From Isochrysis galbana (lineage: Eukaryota > Haptophyta > Isochrysidales > Isochrysidaceae), in the NCBI GenBank assembly GCA_018136815.1, contig CM030940.1, positions 2,970,601 to 3,034,600 on the forward strand: DNA of 64,000 nt, given 5' to 3'. The notes below the pieces were generated by a model. It saw nothing but the letters and a program-made list of their open reading frames with translations. It made no database searches and had not been told where the DNA came from. This document shows, one piece after another, positions 39,807-50,261 of the stretch (positions are counted from its first letter, which is position 1; each line of letters begins with the position of its first letter). The translations under genes were made by a program, and so were the position numbers.

Positions 39807-40441
39807 CAACATGCATGAATAAACTGATGTTCCTTCTCTTGCAGCGTTCCTGCAGCAGCTCTGCTCGCCTGGTTATCCCTGCCAAACATCACTTTTTGCG
39901 CTGTCATCCCCGGGGGGGGAATTGTCGATGTGCCCGTGTGGTTTAGACATATGGCCGTCGTTTCTTTCTCCGAGTCCTGAAGATAACAGATTCCTGTTCA
40001 GGAGCTTCAGCGGTCATCGATGGAGGCTTGAATAATGTGTGGTAGCATGGGAGTTCTCGCGCGTCACACGGATCAATTTGATATAGAAAAAGTAAAGCAC
40101 GTTGAGCAGATGAATATCCCCTACCACTACCACTGCTACCAACTAAGACTACACCCAAAAGGGGGTCCGCAAATCCATCGCCCTAGCCCCTCACTCGTTC
40201 CTCCTTCCGCTTCCCCCCGCAGTGTTGGGGCATCAGTACTAATATTTGCGCCTTATATCGGTATTAGTATTGAGTATTGGTATTGAGCTCTAATAATGCT
40301 TCTAATTTGGCAAATCACGGATATCAGTGGAGGGAGGCAAAAACAAAACCCACCCTTTGGAAAAGAACCGTGTAGTAGGTTTTTTTCGAGAGAGAGGCAG
40401 GGAGGAGAGCGGCACGCGCCACCCACGCCCTCGCACTCGCC
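39807..40441. other. Intergenic, no gene seen
   Basis: Nothing recognised. Confidence 0.4.
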
Positions 40442-40860
40442 ATGCTGGCGCGCCGCTCTCACCTCTCCGACGAGGAGGACTGCGAGGGCGCCGGCGAGGG
40501 CGGCAATGTCGACGCCGTAGGCTACGCAGTCATCGAGACGGACGATCGTCCGGCTGCCGACGCGCCAGAGGCTTGGGGACGCCGCCCGCTCGACCAGCTC
40601 GAAGGCACAGCCCTTGAGTGGTCGACGGGTGCTTGCGGTGCCGCAGCCCCACGGATTCAGAGCAGAGGGTGCAACCTCAGGCTCAGGTTTGGTTGTTTTT
40701 TCAGCAACTACCCCTATGTGGACGGTATAAGTTCGACCCCCTCGTTAAAGTACAAAAGTACAGGATCACGAGGCGACACGCCTACCCCTACCGCCTCTTC
40801 CGCCTTCAGCTTATTATTTCATCCTCCGCCTTTTCCGCCTTCAGACGTGGAGTGTTCATA
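40442..40860 (+). CDS. Hypothetical, possibly spliced
   Basis: An acidic start (MLARRSHLSDEEDCEGAGE, then VDAVGYAVIETDD) is followed in another frame by FFQQLPLCGRYKFDPLVKVQ and YRITRRHAYPYRLFRLQL, which looks like real coding after a TTTTTTCAG acceptor at about 40702. The donor is unclear. No family is recognised. Confidence 0.3.
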
Positions 40861-40945
40861 GTAACCATTCTTATCATCATCATTCATTCATTCATGGTAT
40901 GTCTGACTATGCCTTTCTTTTTGTGCAACAAAAAAGAGATTGGAC

Positions 40946-41065
40946 ATCTCACTTTGGATTCTTTTCGGTGGGTCGCTTGGACAGGAGTTTCCACACGAGA
41001 AGGATTACACACACTGCGAGCACGATGCCTCCGACCACGATTGCGACTCCCGTTGCGAAAACGAC
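40946..41065 (-). CDS. Possible last exon with one membrane helix
   Basis: The antisense frame FATGVAIVVGGIVLAVCVIL then LVWKLLSKRPTEKNPK ends at a stop at about 40946-40948. A strong single membrane span with a basic cytosolic tail. No ATG; upstream exons not found. It may be chance. Confidence 0.25.
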
Positions 41066-42190
41066 ACTATTTAGAAAATCATAAAACACAAACTACTTTT
41101 ATGTTTTCCGATTTCCCTCCTTCGCAACCAACTGTCCCCCCCCCCCCCGCGCGCCGCAGCAGCCCCCCCTCGCGCTCCCGACCACAGTGTGAGGTTCTGG
41201 TGCCGAAAGGTGACAATAAGGGCTCGCTCCAGCGGCTATCTCCCCGGGTGCCGGGGACTTAGCCGCTGCAGCGGCCGCGGAGGCCCGCCGCGCGCCGCTC
41301 CCCTCCCCCCCCTTCCCCCACTCCTCTCTGGCAGCCCAGCTTGCCACAGGGGTGTACTCGCGCGGCCAACACCAGTGGTAAGCCCCCCCACGCTGCCTGC
41401 CGCGATGTGCCCCTTCACGCTCGCCGCGCTCACCTCCAGGTCGTTCTCGCACTCCCCCCCCTTCGCAGCGCGCAGACGAGCGCCAGAAGCCAGGTGCGAG
41501 CAGCGCGCGCGCAGCGCGAGCCCCCCGCCCGGCCTTGGCCTGGGTGTGCCATACCCAGCACCCGACCCCGCCCCAGCCCACACCCGCCTCGCAGCAAGCT
41601 TCCCTGGCTGAAAAGTCAGAGTTGGCGTCTCTCTCGGCAGGCGCGGCCGGTCAGCAGATCGGCTACAGGGCTCGAAGGGGTCGAATTGGGGGGCAGTGCG
41701 CGTGTGTATTCGTAAGATATGTGTATGGACTGTCTGTGCGCCGCATGGCGACGCGCAGGCAGTCCATATGTGCGCGTCTAGAGCCTGATTTCTAGTGTGT
41801 GTGGCATGTTTGAAAGGGCGCTGGGGGCACCATTCGTAACATAATTTAATGATATGTTTATGATAAATAAATCGATCTATCGTAGAGTTGTCAAATCACT
41901 TGTCGGTGAACGACAGAGAACTTATGTTTCCCGGTCGCTGCATTACAGTTGTTTCGCCGGGCCCTCACCCTCTCTAATCCTCCCCCGAGAGAATTCTCCT
42001 CTCCCGCCTCGCCTCTCGCGGCTGTCTCCCCGGGTGCCGGGGACTTGTCCGCTTGAGCCCAGTTTTTTCTTATTGTCCCCCAGCGGGACTTTTTCTCACA
42101 CTGTGTCACCGGCGCAGCATGGCGAGAGTCTTCCGTCTTCCGCCTGCTGCTCACACCCGTGCGCCCCAATGCCGTGCACACTGCCACAGG
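41066..42190. other. GC-rich stretch with short repeats
   Basis: CTCCCCGGGTGCCGGGGACTT occurs at 41241 and 42026, a hairpin-forming word. No gene is supported. Confidence 0.4.
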
Positions 42191-42995
42191 CTTTGCCGAA
42201 AATAAAAGAATTTTCCAACTGGGAAGGTGCTGGTCCGAAGTTTTTTCTTCAGTGAAGGTGCAGGTGAAGGTGAGAGTGCAGGAACTGCAGGTGCAGGTGA
42301 AGACACGGTGAACGGGGCGCGTTGGGCGGCCAGTAGCCCGCCAAGGTGGCTGTTGATCGTGCTCCCGTGGGATTGCAAGTTGAGAGCCAACATTGATCAA
42401 GTGGTGGGGCACACCACCCATGTTATCGGAAAAAATAAGCAGGCACCTGCACTGCACGCACATTCCTTCACTCCAACTGCGGCATCGACGCCACATACAG
42501 CTGCGGAGCCCGCGCGCACATCGAAGCCCGCGCGCACACACCCGTTCTATTCAACACAAGATCCTCAAGCTGATTCATTCACTTATGCGGACATGGGAAG
42601 CGCAGCGCGCAGCAGCGGAAGTGCAGCAGCAACACAAAAGCCCCGTGCTGAACGCATGAAGTGCACTCCAGCGGGGGGCCCATTTTCAGAGGCTGGGCGC
42701 GTTGTTGTCGCTGTCGCTCGAACATGCTCCCTCCGCTGTTTCACCCTGCTGCGTTTCCTCGTGCTGTTCGTCCGTCTCGACTCCGGCTGATACCAGACGC
42801 GTGCGGCCCCAGACATGACCATTAATGCAAGCCGGGGCGCTCAGATGACCCGCCCGCCCGTCCCCGGGCTCTGCCGGGGTCTCTGCAGGGCCTGCAGGGA
42901 CATCTTCACCTGCGTCTTCACCTGCGTCGGCGTGCGGCATCGGCCAGCGGCTCAGTGCAGGTGCGCATCTTCCCAGTTGGAATTTTTTTTTATTC
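42190..42995. mobile_element. Inverted-repeat element with GGTGCAGGTGAA minisatellite ends
   Basis: Left end 42197-42300 (TTTTCCAACTGGGAAGGTGC, then AGGTGCAGGTGAAGGTGAGA) and right end 42870-42995 are imperfect inverted copies (right end in reverse: TTCCAACTGGGAAGATGCGC). A piece of the left end, from GAAGTTTTTTCTTCAG to GAACGGGGCGCG, also lies at 50848-50940, where it ends an hAT frame. The inner part has no recognised gene. Confidence 0.5.
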
Positions 42996-43190
42996 GAAGC
43001 GGACTCGTCGGGCTGGGATGAGTGCGAAACAACCGCGAGTGCCTTGGCACGGGCAGCTCGAGCTCGAGCTCGCATGGCCTCGCCGAAGTCGATTGCCTCC
43101 TTCCTCTTCTTGCTCTCGAACGCAGCGACATCTTGCTCGATGCCCGCCAGTGTGGAAATCAAAGCCGCAGCTTGGATTGTAACGAGATGA
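42996..43190 (-). pseudogene. Hypothetical coding remnant cut by the inverted-repeat element
   Basis: The frame reads AAALISTLAGIEQDVAAFES, KKRKEAIDFGEAMRARARAA, RAKALAVVSHSSQ: helical, protein-like, with GC-rich codons. It is broken by the element's right end near 42985. Function unknown. Confidence 0.35.
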
Positions 43191-43310
43191 GCGAGATGTA
43201 ACGAGATGGCCTGATGGCCCGACGACGAGATGAACGAGATGGCCTTGATGGCCCGACGAGATGAACGAGATGGCCCTGGGGCCCGACGAGATGAACGAGA
43301 TTTTCGGGTA
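43170..43310. repeat. Minisatellite, ACGAGATGAACGAGATGGCC-type unit
   Basis: Four to five imperfect units of about 25-35 bp. Confidence 0.75.
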
Positions 43311-43439
43311 ACGGAACTGGACGAGGAGTTTCCCCACTAAGCTTGGTCGTAATGCGGTGAAACCGATTTAGAGACAAGCGGGAAACCGGGGCGGAAGGAA
43401 CTGGCAAGGAAGCTGGCAGGAAGGCAGAGGAAATGTCTT

Positions 43440-43550
43440 GGCAAGGGCGACGGAGGCAGGACTTTTAACAGTAGGCGGAATTTTTAACAGTAGGAAGAGG
43501 CAGGATTTCTAACGGTAGGAAGAGGCAGGATTTCTAACGGTAGGAGAAGA
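43440..43550. repeat. Minisatellite, 26-bp unit
   Basis: Units GGAAGAGGCAGGATTTCTAA-CGGTA, three to four copies, increasingly diverged to the left. Confidence 0.75.
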
Positions 43551-43604
43551 GCGTGGAATTTAACTGTAGAAGAAGAGCGGAGAGGAGAAGGAGCGGGGCT
43601 CGAA

Positions 43605-43695
43605 CTGCAGAGCGCTCCGTCCGGACTCGAACTCGCGAACCAGAGCAAAAGGTTGGTGGAGGCGGTGGGTTGAACCACTATGCCACGCGAGAGTT
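43605..43695 (-). ncRNA. tRNA-like sequence, perhaps SINE head
   Basis: The minus strand has TGGCATAGTGG (fits the A box) and 46 bases later GAGTTCGAGTCC (fits the B box). Acceptor and T stems do not pair well, so a working tRNA is unlikely; a tRNA-derived SINE head or decayed tRNA fits better. Confidence 0.35.
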
Positions 43696-43894
43696 TACGT
43701 AGCCATAGGGCCGATGGGAAGGGCTGAGAACCGCCCTATATACTCTGGGTTTTTTTCTCTTCTTTTTCACTTTTCTTCTTCTTTCTTCCTCTGTTCTTTT
43801 TACTGTTTTACTGTTTTTCTTTTACTGTTATTTCTTTTTGCCTCTGAGACATCGCGAATGCGACAGCCAGGTTGGTGAGAGGCTGCCCCAACTG

Positions 43895-44038
43895 TCAACT
43901 GTCGTCCTTCTCATCGTACCCCTTCCACCTGATGAGGTAGTGGGATCGACCATCGACGAGCTTGCGGGCCACGATGAAGTCCACCTCGTACGTCTCCTCG
44001 TCGTCCGCCATCGCCGCTCGCCCTTTGCGCTTGCCCAT
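43895..44038 (-). pseudogene. Chromodomain remnant
   Basis: From the ATG at 44036-44038: MGKRKGRAAMADDEETYEVD, FIVARKLVDGRSHYLIRWKG, YDEKDDS, then a stop. This is the first two-thirds of a chromodomain (YEVD.I...R...G..YLIRWKGY). The stop follows a 7-base tandem duplication, AACTGTC twice at 43890-43903. Skipping one copy would keep the frame open with the expected Trp next. It may be a host HP1-like gene or the end of a chromovirus integrase. An inverted, truncated copy lies at 44462-44515. Confidence 0.65.
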
Positions 44039-44124
44039 GATGGTAGCCGACTGCCCCCCGCGCGCGGGGGGGGAGGAAGCGCCGCCCCCTCGTCTCTCCA
44101 CCCTGCGGCCTGCGGATCCCGAGG

Positions 44125-44395
44125 CGCCTAGACCTTTTTTTAGTACGGCACCGAACTACCTATTAACGTGTTAAACGTGTTAACACTGTAATACAATGTT
44201 AACACGTTAACAGGATACAGTGTTAACACGTTAACAGGTAGTTTGGTGCCGTTACAGTGTTAACACGTTAACAGGTAGTTTGGTGCCGTACTGCCGTACT
44301 AAAAAAAGGTCTAGGCGCCAACACTGTTAACACGTTAACAGGTAGTTTGGTGCCGTCCTAAAAAAAGGTCTAGGCGCCTCGGGATCCGCAGGCCG
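44125..44395. mobile_element. Palindromic MITE-like element
   Basis: Left end CCTAGACCTTTTTTTAGTAC, right end its reverse complement (44358-44378). Inside are four to five GTTAACACGTTAACAGG words and repeated GGTAGTTTGGTGCCGT. The flanks (43990-44128 and 44376-44515) are inverted copies of the chromodomain 5' region. Confidence 0.7.
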
Positions 44396-44515
44396 CAGGG
44401 TGGAGAGACAAGGGGGCGGCGCTTCCTCCCCCCCCGCGCGCGGGGGGCAGTCGGCTACCATCATGGGCAAGCGCAAAGGGCGAGCGGCGATGGAGGACGA
44501 CGAGGAGACGTGTTA
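44396..44515 (+). pseudogene. Inverted copy of the chromodomain start
   Basis: MGKRKGRAAMEDDEETC then stop. The reverse complement of 43990-44060 with A-to-E at one codon; homology ends abruptly at 44509. Confidence 0.65.
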
Positions 44516-45834
44516 AGATGCACTTGTTCCTCCACTAACACTATCTACCTAGGTAGCTGTTGTCCATTACCACTATCTATCTTTGTAGCTGTGATCCACT
44601 ACCACCTTCAAACATGTTTGGTCTCGCCGGTGGGTGTTCACAGCCTTAACTAGAATAGACCGAATTTATACTCCAATGGCCAGATCGACAATAGCCTGGC
44701 AGACAATAGATATAGATAGGCCCACACCCCGCCCTCTTCACTCTTCATCTTCACGGGGAAGGGCTGGGGCTGTGGGTTGTGTGTTGAAATGGCGTCGAAA
44801 ATGTGCATATTTCTCATTAGTCATTAGATTCTAGATTCTGCCTAATATACCCATTACCAGTAGCATACCTTAAGATCTCGTGGTAAAACCTCAATCTTGA
44901 TTTGGTTAAGTTTTTATCCTCAAAAATTAAAAGCCTTGTTTCTTGTTTGTGTTTGACCGGCATATCCTCAATCCAGACTTTTTCATTTTTACACCCTTAC
45001 TTTTACTTAAGAAGAAGCTAAAAAATAAGATAGTGTTTGACCGCCCTACCTAATGCTTCCGTATAGGCATATGTAAAAGCAGCGTCACAGGCACCCAGCG
45101 CGAGCTACTCAAGATTTTACGATAACGACTGGAGGAATGCACATGCAGCGTGAGCTAGGATTGTGCAGACGCCGCTTGTCACAACTTGCAATTACACACA
45201 CACAGTTCTACAAAAGGCAGTTTACACACTGTTCGTGTTTGTCACCAGAGTCGATCAGACGTTGTCTCCCTCCCCACCTTCTGCTGTGCGCAGGGCGTGC
45301 AGAACAACTTGAAAAATGAGAACGGAGGCAGAGATAACATAGGCGCAGGATACAAACGCGAGGCACAAAGTACGCGATCTTGGACCGTTCGCGAGTCCTT
45401 CTCAGCAACTGTCACCGGCAATGCCATGCCCACGAAACTTGTAGGACGCGAGGTCGTGCAGCTGACAACTTTAACAGGAAGATTCTCTTGGCAACTGTGC
45501 TAATTCGTTCTGCTCCTGAAGACGAATACACATGGTTGCGTGGTGCATGCTTCCAACACGGCCAAAGCATGGAGCACGAGAGTCGGGTCGGCGGGCCAAG
45601 AAGAGTACGCCAAAAGAGTTAAGGCACTTCAATTGACTCAGAATCCGAAGCATCTAGACAGCTGGCAAGAGGTGCGACTTTTGTCCAAACGTCCGGTCCC
45701 CTACTGTGTCGCTTTTCACATAGCGTGTGGACCACAACACCTTGCTGCCCCTGAGACGAGTTCACTGATGTTCGAGACGATAGCACGGGGGGAATGCACG
45801 CAGCGTTAGATGAAGAGAAAGCTGTGCACATTCC
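44516..45834. other. A/T-richer stretch, no gene recognised
   Basis: GTGTTTGACCGCCCT at 45033 matches the end word of the 9065/49890 repeat, so a scrap of that element may end here. Confidence 0.4.
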
Positions 45835-46044
45835 TCATTCCCGCTTGTACTGTGCCTTCTGCTCGTCTGACAGCTTGCTCCACGCTGCACCGAGTGCCTT
45901 GCCAACCTCTCCGAAGGTGAGGTTGGGGCTCTCCGCGATGATCTTCGGGCGCTGCTCCTTGCAGAAGACCATGTACGGCGCAAGGGCCCGCTTGGGCTTG
46001 TCCTGGCCCTTCTTGCCCTTGCTGATGCTCGACTTGGGCGCCAT
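45835..46044 (-). CDS. Short HMG-box protein, NHP6/HMGB type
   Basis: 69 residues: a basic start (MAPKSSISKGKKGQDKPKR) and box A residues ALAPYMVFCKEQRPKIIAES, NLTFGEVGKALGAAWSKLSD, EQKAQYKRE. This covers helices 1-2 and the first turn of helix 3. The family normally continues for 20 or so residues (K..Y..E...Y), so the protein is cut short at the C-terminus or a downstream exon is missed. It would bind and bend DNA as a chromatin architectural protein. The upstream sequence (46060-46310) is a dense G/GGGAG tract. Confidence 0.75.
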   Translation of the reverse strand: MAPKSSISKGKKGQDKPKRALAPYMVFCKEQRPKIIAESPNLTFGEVGKALGAAWSKLSDEQKAQYKRE

Positions 46045-46059
46045 GGCTGTGCGGAGCGG

Positions 46060-46310
46060 TGTGGCGGGTAGGGCGGGGGGCTCAAAGGGCGGGGGGAGCG
46101 CAGTGGTGGGGGGGGAGAAGGGAGGGGCGGGGCGGGGGGGGGGGCGGGCGGGAGGAGGGAGTGCGAGGGAGGCGGGAGGGGGGGGGGCGGGGGGGAGAAG
46201 GGGGGGGCGGGGGGGGGGAGGGGGACCAAGGGAGGGGGGCGGCGCGGGGGGGGGGAGGGCGGCGCAATCAAAAGGCTGCCCACTGGTCGTCCACCGCCCC
46301 CCCCCCCCGC
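46060..46310. repeat. G-run tract upstream of the HMG gene
   Basis: A series of G5-G10 runs on the plus strand (C runs in sense), with G4-forming potential. Pro-rich frames here are artefacts. Confidence 0.7.
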
Positions 46311-46739
46311 TGAAAAAAAAAGGCGCGCTGCAGGGCGGACTGCGGCTCTTGCCTGAAAGTGTATGATTGTGACGACGGACATTCACAGCCTCTTGGGAAC
46401 GGTGCGCGAGAGGCTGAGAGGGAAGCGCTGTCCACTCGCGAGGAGTCTGGACTCTCTCTGCGGGCGATCTGCGGGGCGAGCAGGAGGAGAGCCCCCCCCT
46501 CCCCTCCCCCCCCGCGCAGGGCTTCCTCTCCACGCAGGCCCCCCGCGCCGTGTGCTCTCCGCGCGAGCACGAGTCTCCCAGCGCTGTGATGAATAGGGCG
46601 AGCTGCGGAGGGGAAGAAGGCCAGCAGGTCGGGGGGGGGGGGGGGGGAGTGCTCTCCTCCAAGCATCGAATATGAATAAAGTAGCGTAGTCGGGAGGAGG
46701 CAAGAAGCGCTCATTTGGTCTCACCCCCCCTCTTCATCA

Positions 46740-46970
46740 CGGAAGGGGGCGATACCTAAGGGGATACCAAGGGATACCGGAAGGGGGATACCGGAAGGGG
46801 AGATACCGGGTGGGGGATACCGGATCGAAAGGAGGATATCGGAAAGGGAAGGGGGGGGGGGGAGGATGGGAGGATACCGGAAGGGGGAATACGGAATACC
46901 GGAAGGGGGAGAATATCGGAAGGAGGGATACCGGAAGGGGGAGAATATCGGAAGGGGGAGTCTACTAGTC
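46740..46970. repeat. Minisatellite, GGGATACCGGAAGGG unit
   Basis: About ten variable copies of 12-20 bp around ATACCGGAAGGGGG and the variant ATATCGGAAGG. Confidence 0.85.
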
Positions 46971-47079
46971 TACTACATGGGGAGATAGGAGATACTGGTA
47001 CGGCCCGTTCTCCGTTCTCTAGGCTTTGGGACGGTCAAACGGCAAACAGGGGATTTTTGACTTTTACTGGTTACTGTAG

Positions 47080-47165
47080 CCCGGTCACTCACTAGAGGGG
47101 TGCGGAGGGCGAAATCGGTAATGGGCAAATGGAGGCCTAAATAAGCTTTCTATAGGTTCTGGTAT
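47080..47165 (+). repeat. Second copy of the 35850 repeat
   Basis: GCCCGGTCACTCACTAGAGG, then GGGCAAATG..GGCCTAAATAAGCT; about 80% like 35850-35935. Confidence 0.7.
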
Positions 47166-47464
47166 GAGAGATCAGCAAAAAAAATGGGGGGTCCGCCGGC
47201 AAAATTTTCGAAAAATGGCCAATTTTAAGCCTAAGCCTCCGAAGACCAAGCGCTAAAAAGTATTTGGGCCCCCCTCCGGTATATTTTTACTGATGCCCTT
47301 CATGCAAGGCATGCACAACTAGTGACGGAGCCATAAGCTCTACCAGCTCATACCCTCCACGAAATGTGCTTCTCTACACATTATATGATCATCGACACAG
47401 ATTGCGATTGACATCGATATGTACATGAGTATCACTACTAACAGCCGTTCACGAAACGCTACAA

Positions 47465-49790
47465 TTGTTGAGACGAGAACGAGAAGCCCAAACTTTGCAT
47501 CAAAACCGGGCGGGCTGCCGGCGTTTTGGTGTTGATCCAGTTGCACTGGATGGCACACCAAGCACCATATTCACAAATGCCGCCCTTGCAGCTACGCCAA
47601 TCGCCGCAGCCGGCCCGTGCACCGCGCCGAAATCGGCCACGCCCCCGGCTTCAACGCTACCGTCCCGGTGCCGTGATACGCGCGAGTGCCCAACTTTGAG
47701 CCGGCACCGAGCGCGCTGGCGGCGCTTTGGTGTTGATCCAGTTGCACTGGGTGGCACACCAAGCACCATATATATTCACAAATGCCGCCCTTGCAGCTAC
47801 GCCAATCGCCGCAGCCGGCCGCGTGCACCACGCCGAAATCGGCCACGCCCCCGGCTTCAACGCTACCATCCCGGTGCCGTGATACGCGCGAGTGCCCAAC
47901 TTTGAGCCGGTACCGAGCGCGCTGGCGGCGCTTTGGTGTTGATCCAGTTGCACTGGGTGGCACACCAAGCACCATATTCACAAATGCCGCCCTTGCAGCT
48001 ACGCCAATCGCCGCAGCCGGCCGCGTGCACCACGCCGAAATCGGCCACGCCCCCGGCTTCAACGCTACCGTCCCGATGCCGTGATACGCGCGAGTGCGCA
48101 ACTTTGAGCCGGCACCGAGCGCGCTGGCGGCGCTTTGGTGTTGATCCAGTTGCACTGGGTGGCACACCAAGCACCATATTCACAAATGCCGCCCTTGCAG
48201 CTACGCTAATCGCCGCAGCCGGCCGCGTGCACCACGCCGAAATCGGCCACGCCCCCGGCTTCAATGCTACCATCCCGATGCCGTGATACGCGCGAGTGCC
48301 CAACTTTGAGCCGGCACCGAGCGCGCTGGCGGCGCTTTGGTGTTGATCCAGTTGCACTGGGTGGCACACTAGGCACCATATTCACAAATGCCGCCCTTGC
48401 AGCTACGCCAATCGCCGCAGCCGGCCGCGTGCACCACGCCGAAATCGGCCACGCCCCCGGCTTCAACGCTACCGTCCCGATGACCCGATGCCGTGATACG
48501 CGCGAGTGCGCAACTTTGAGCCGGCACCGAGCGCGCTGGCGGCGCTTTGGTGTTGATCCAGTTGCACTGGGTGGCACACCAAGCACCATATTCACAAATG
48601 CCGCCCTTGCAGCTACGCCAATCGCCGCAGCCGGCCGCGTGCACCACGCCGAAATCGGCCACGCCCCCGGCTTCAACGCTACCGTCCCGATGCCGTGATA
48701 CGCGCGAGTGCGCAACTTTGAGCCGGCACCGAGCGCGCTGGCGGCGCTTTGGTGTTGATCCAGTTGCACTGGGTGGCACACCAAGCACCATATTCACAAA
48801 TGCCGCCCTTGCAGCTACGCTAATCGCCGCAGCCGGCCGCGTGCACCACGCCGAAATCGGCCACGCCCCCGGCTTCAACGCTACCATCCCGATGCCGTGA
48901 TACGCGCGAGTGCCCAACTTTGAGCCGGCACCGAGCGCGCTGGCGGCGCTTTGGTGTTGATCCAGTTGCACTGGGTGGCACACCAAGCACCATATTCACA
49001 AATGCCGCCCTTGCAGCTACGCCAATCGCCGCAGCCGGCCGCGTGCACCACGCCGAAATCGGCCACGCCCCCGGCTTCAACGCTACCGTCCCGATGACCC
49101 GATGCCGTGATACGCGCGAGTGCGCAACTTTGAGCCGGCACCGAGCGCGCTGGCGGCGCTTTGGTGTTGATCCAGTTGCACTGGGTGGCACACCAAGCAC
49201 CATATTCACAAATGCCGCCCTTGCAGCTACGCCAATCGCCGCAGCCGGCCGCGTGCACCACGCCGAAATCGGCCACGCCCCCGGCTTCAATGCTACCGTC
49301 CCGGTGCCGTGATACGCTCGAGTGCCCAACTTTGAGCCGGCACCGAGCGCGCTGGCGGCGCTTTGGTGTTGATCCAGTTGCACTGGATGGCACACCAGGC
49401 ACCATATTCACAAATGCCGCCCTTGCAGCTACGCTAATCGCCGCAGCCGGCCGCGTGCACCGCGCCGAAATCGGCCACGCCCCCGGCTTCAACGCTACCG
49501 TCCCGATGCCGTGATACGCGCGAGTGCCCAACTTTGAGCCGGCACCGAGCGCGCTGGCGGCGCTTTGGTGTTGATCCAGTTGCACTGGGTGGCACACTAG
49601 GCACCATATTCACAATTGCCGCCCTTGCAGCTACGCCAATCGCCGCAGCCGGCCGCGCGCATCGCGCCATTGTCGGCCGTGTGTGGCGCCGACGACCACG
49701 CCAACGTCACCGGGCCGAACGGGCCGAGTGCCCGACTTTCGACCGCGACCGGGCGCGCTGCCGGCGCTTTCTTGGTCTCCCACTGGGATA
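47465..49790. repeat. 202-bp satellite with trimeric higher-order period
   Basis: GTTGATCCAGTTGCACTGG starts at 47531, 47732, 47938, 48140, 48342, 48552, 48754, 48956, 49166, 49368 and 49570: 11 copies, then a decayed twelfth. Spacing is 202 except where an 8-base CCGATGAC-type insert gives 210 (48342-48552 and 48956-49166). From 47938 the array repeats exactly every 614 bp (three units). Because 202 is not a multiple of 3, the Pro/Ala-rich frames drawn through it on both strands are not genes. Confidence 0.95.
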
Positions 49791-49889
49791 GAATGGCTCA
49801 TCAGACACCATATCCGAATATGCCGCCCTAGCAGCCACGCCAATCGCCCCCGCCGCCTTCACGCGAGGCCCAAAGTAGAGTAGCACATG

Positions 49890-50190
49890 TAGGGCGGTCA
49901 AACAGTTTTTATAAGGGATGAGGGGTGAAAAAATGACCATCTCAGAATTGAGGAATTTTTTGAGGATTTTTCACGGTAGAAAGTTCCCAATACCAATACC
50001 AATACACCCAACTTACAAATATCCGGGGCCCATTAGGCTAATTGGACCCGGAACCGGACCCCCCCCTTGGGCCCCCACAACAAAACGTAGAACGTAGTCC
50101 AAAAAAGAAAGAAAACGCTAAAATCGCCGCAAAAGCTTGAAAAGCTCAATTTCAAGTCGAGACCGGGCGCGTTGCGTGCCCGTTTTTGAC
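49890..50190 (-). repeat. Dispersed repeat, copy B
   Basis: Inverted copy of 9065-9320: begins AGGGCGGTCAAACAGTTTTT, has ATGACCATCTCAGAATTGAG, GGGCCCATTAGG, a CCCTTGGGCCCCCACAACAA block, and ends in a GACCGGGCGCG word that also resembles the satellite unit (CACCGAGCGCG). The satellite thus directly abuts this repeat. Confidence 0.65.
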
Positions 50191-50261
50191 AGATCGGGAT
50201 CGAGCATGACCACTAAGGCGTGGAACTAGATAGCCAAATATCTAGATATTCTAGCCACAGG

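Noticed and set aside
43605-43695. Functional tRNA gene
   Set aside because: A and B boxes are present, but the T and acceptor stems do not pair.
45835-46662. 275-residue protein with HMG domain at its end
   Set aside because: The first 200 residues translate the G-run tract as Pro/Arg; the ATG at 46042-46044 directly ahead of the HMG box is the credible start.
47465-49843. A dozen overlapping 100-240-residue frames on both strands
   Set aside because: They are the same Pro/Ala/Arg-rich words repeated with the 202-bp satellite; 202 is not divisible by three, and frames exist equally on both strands.
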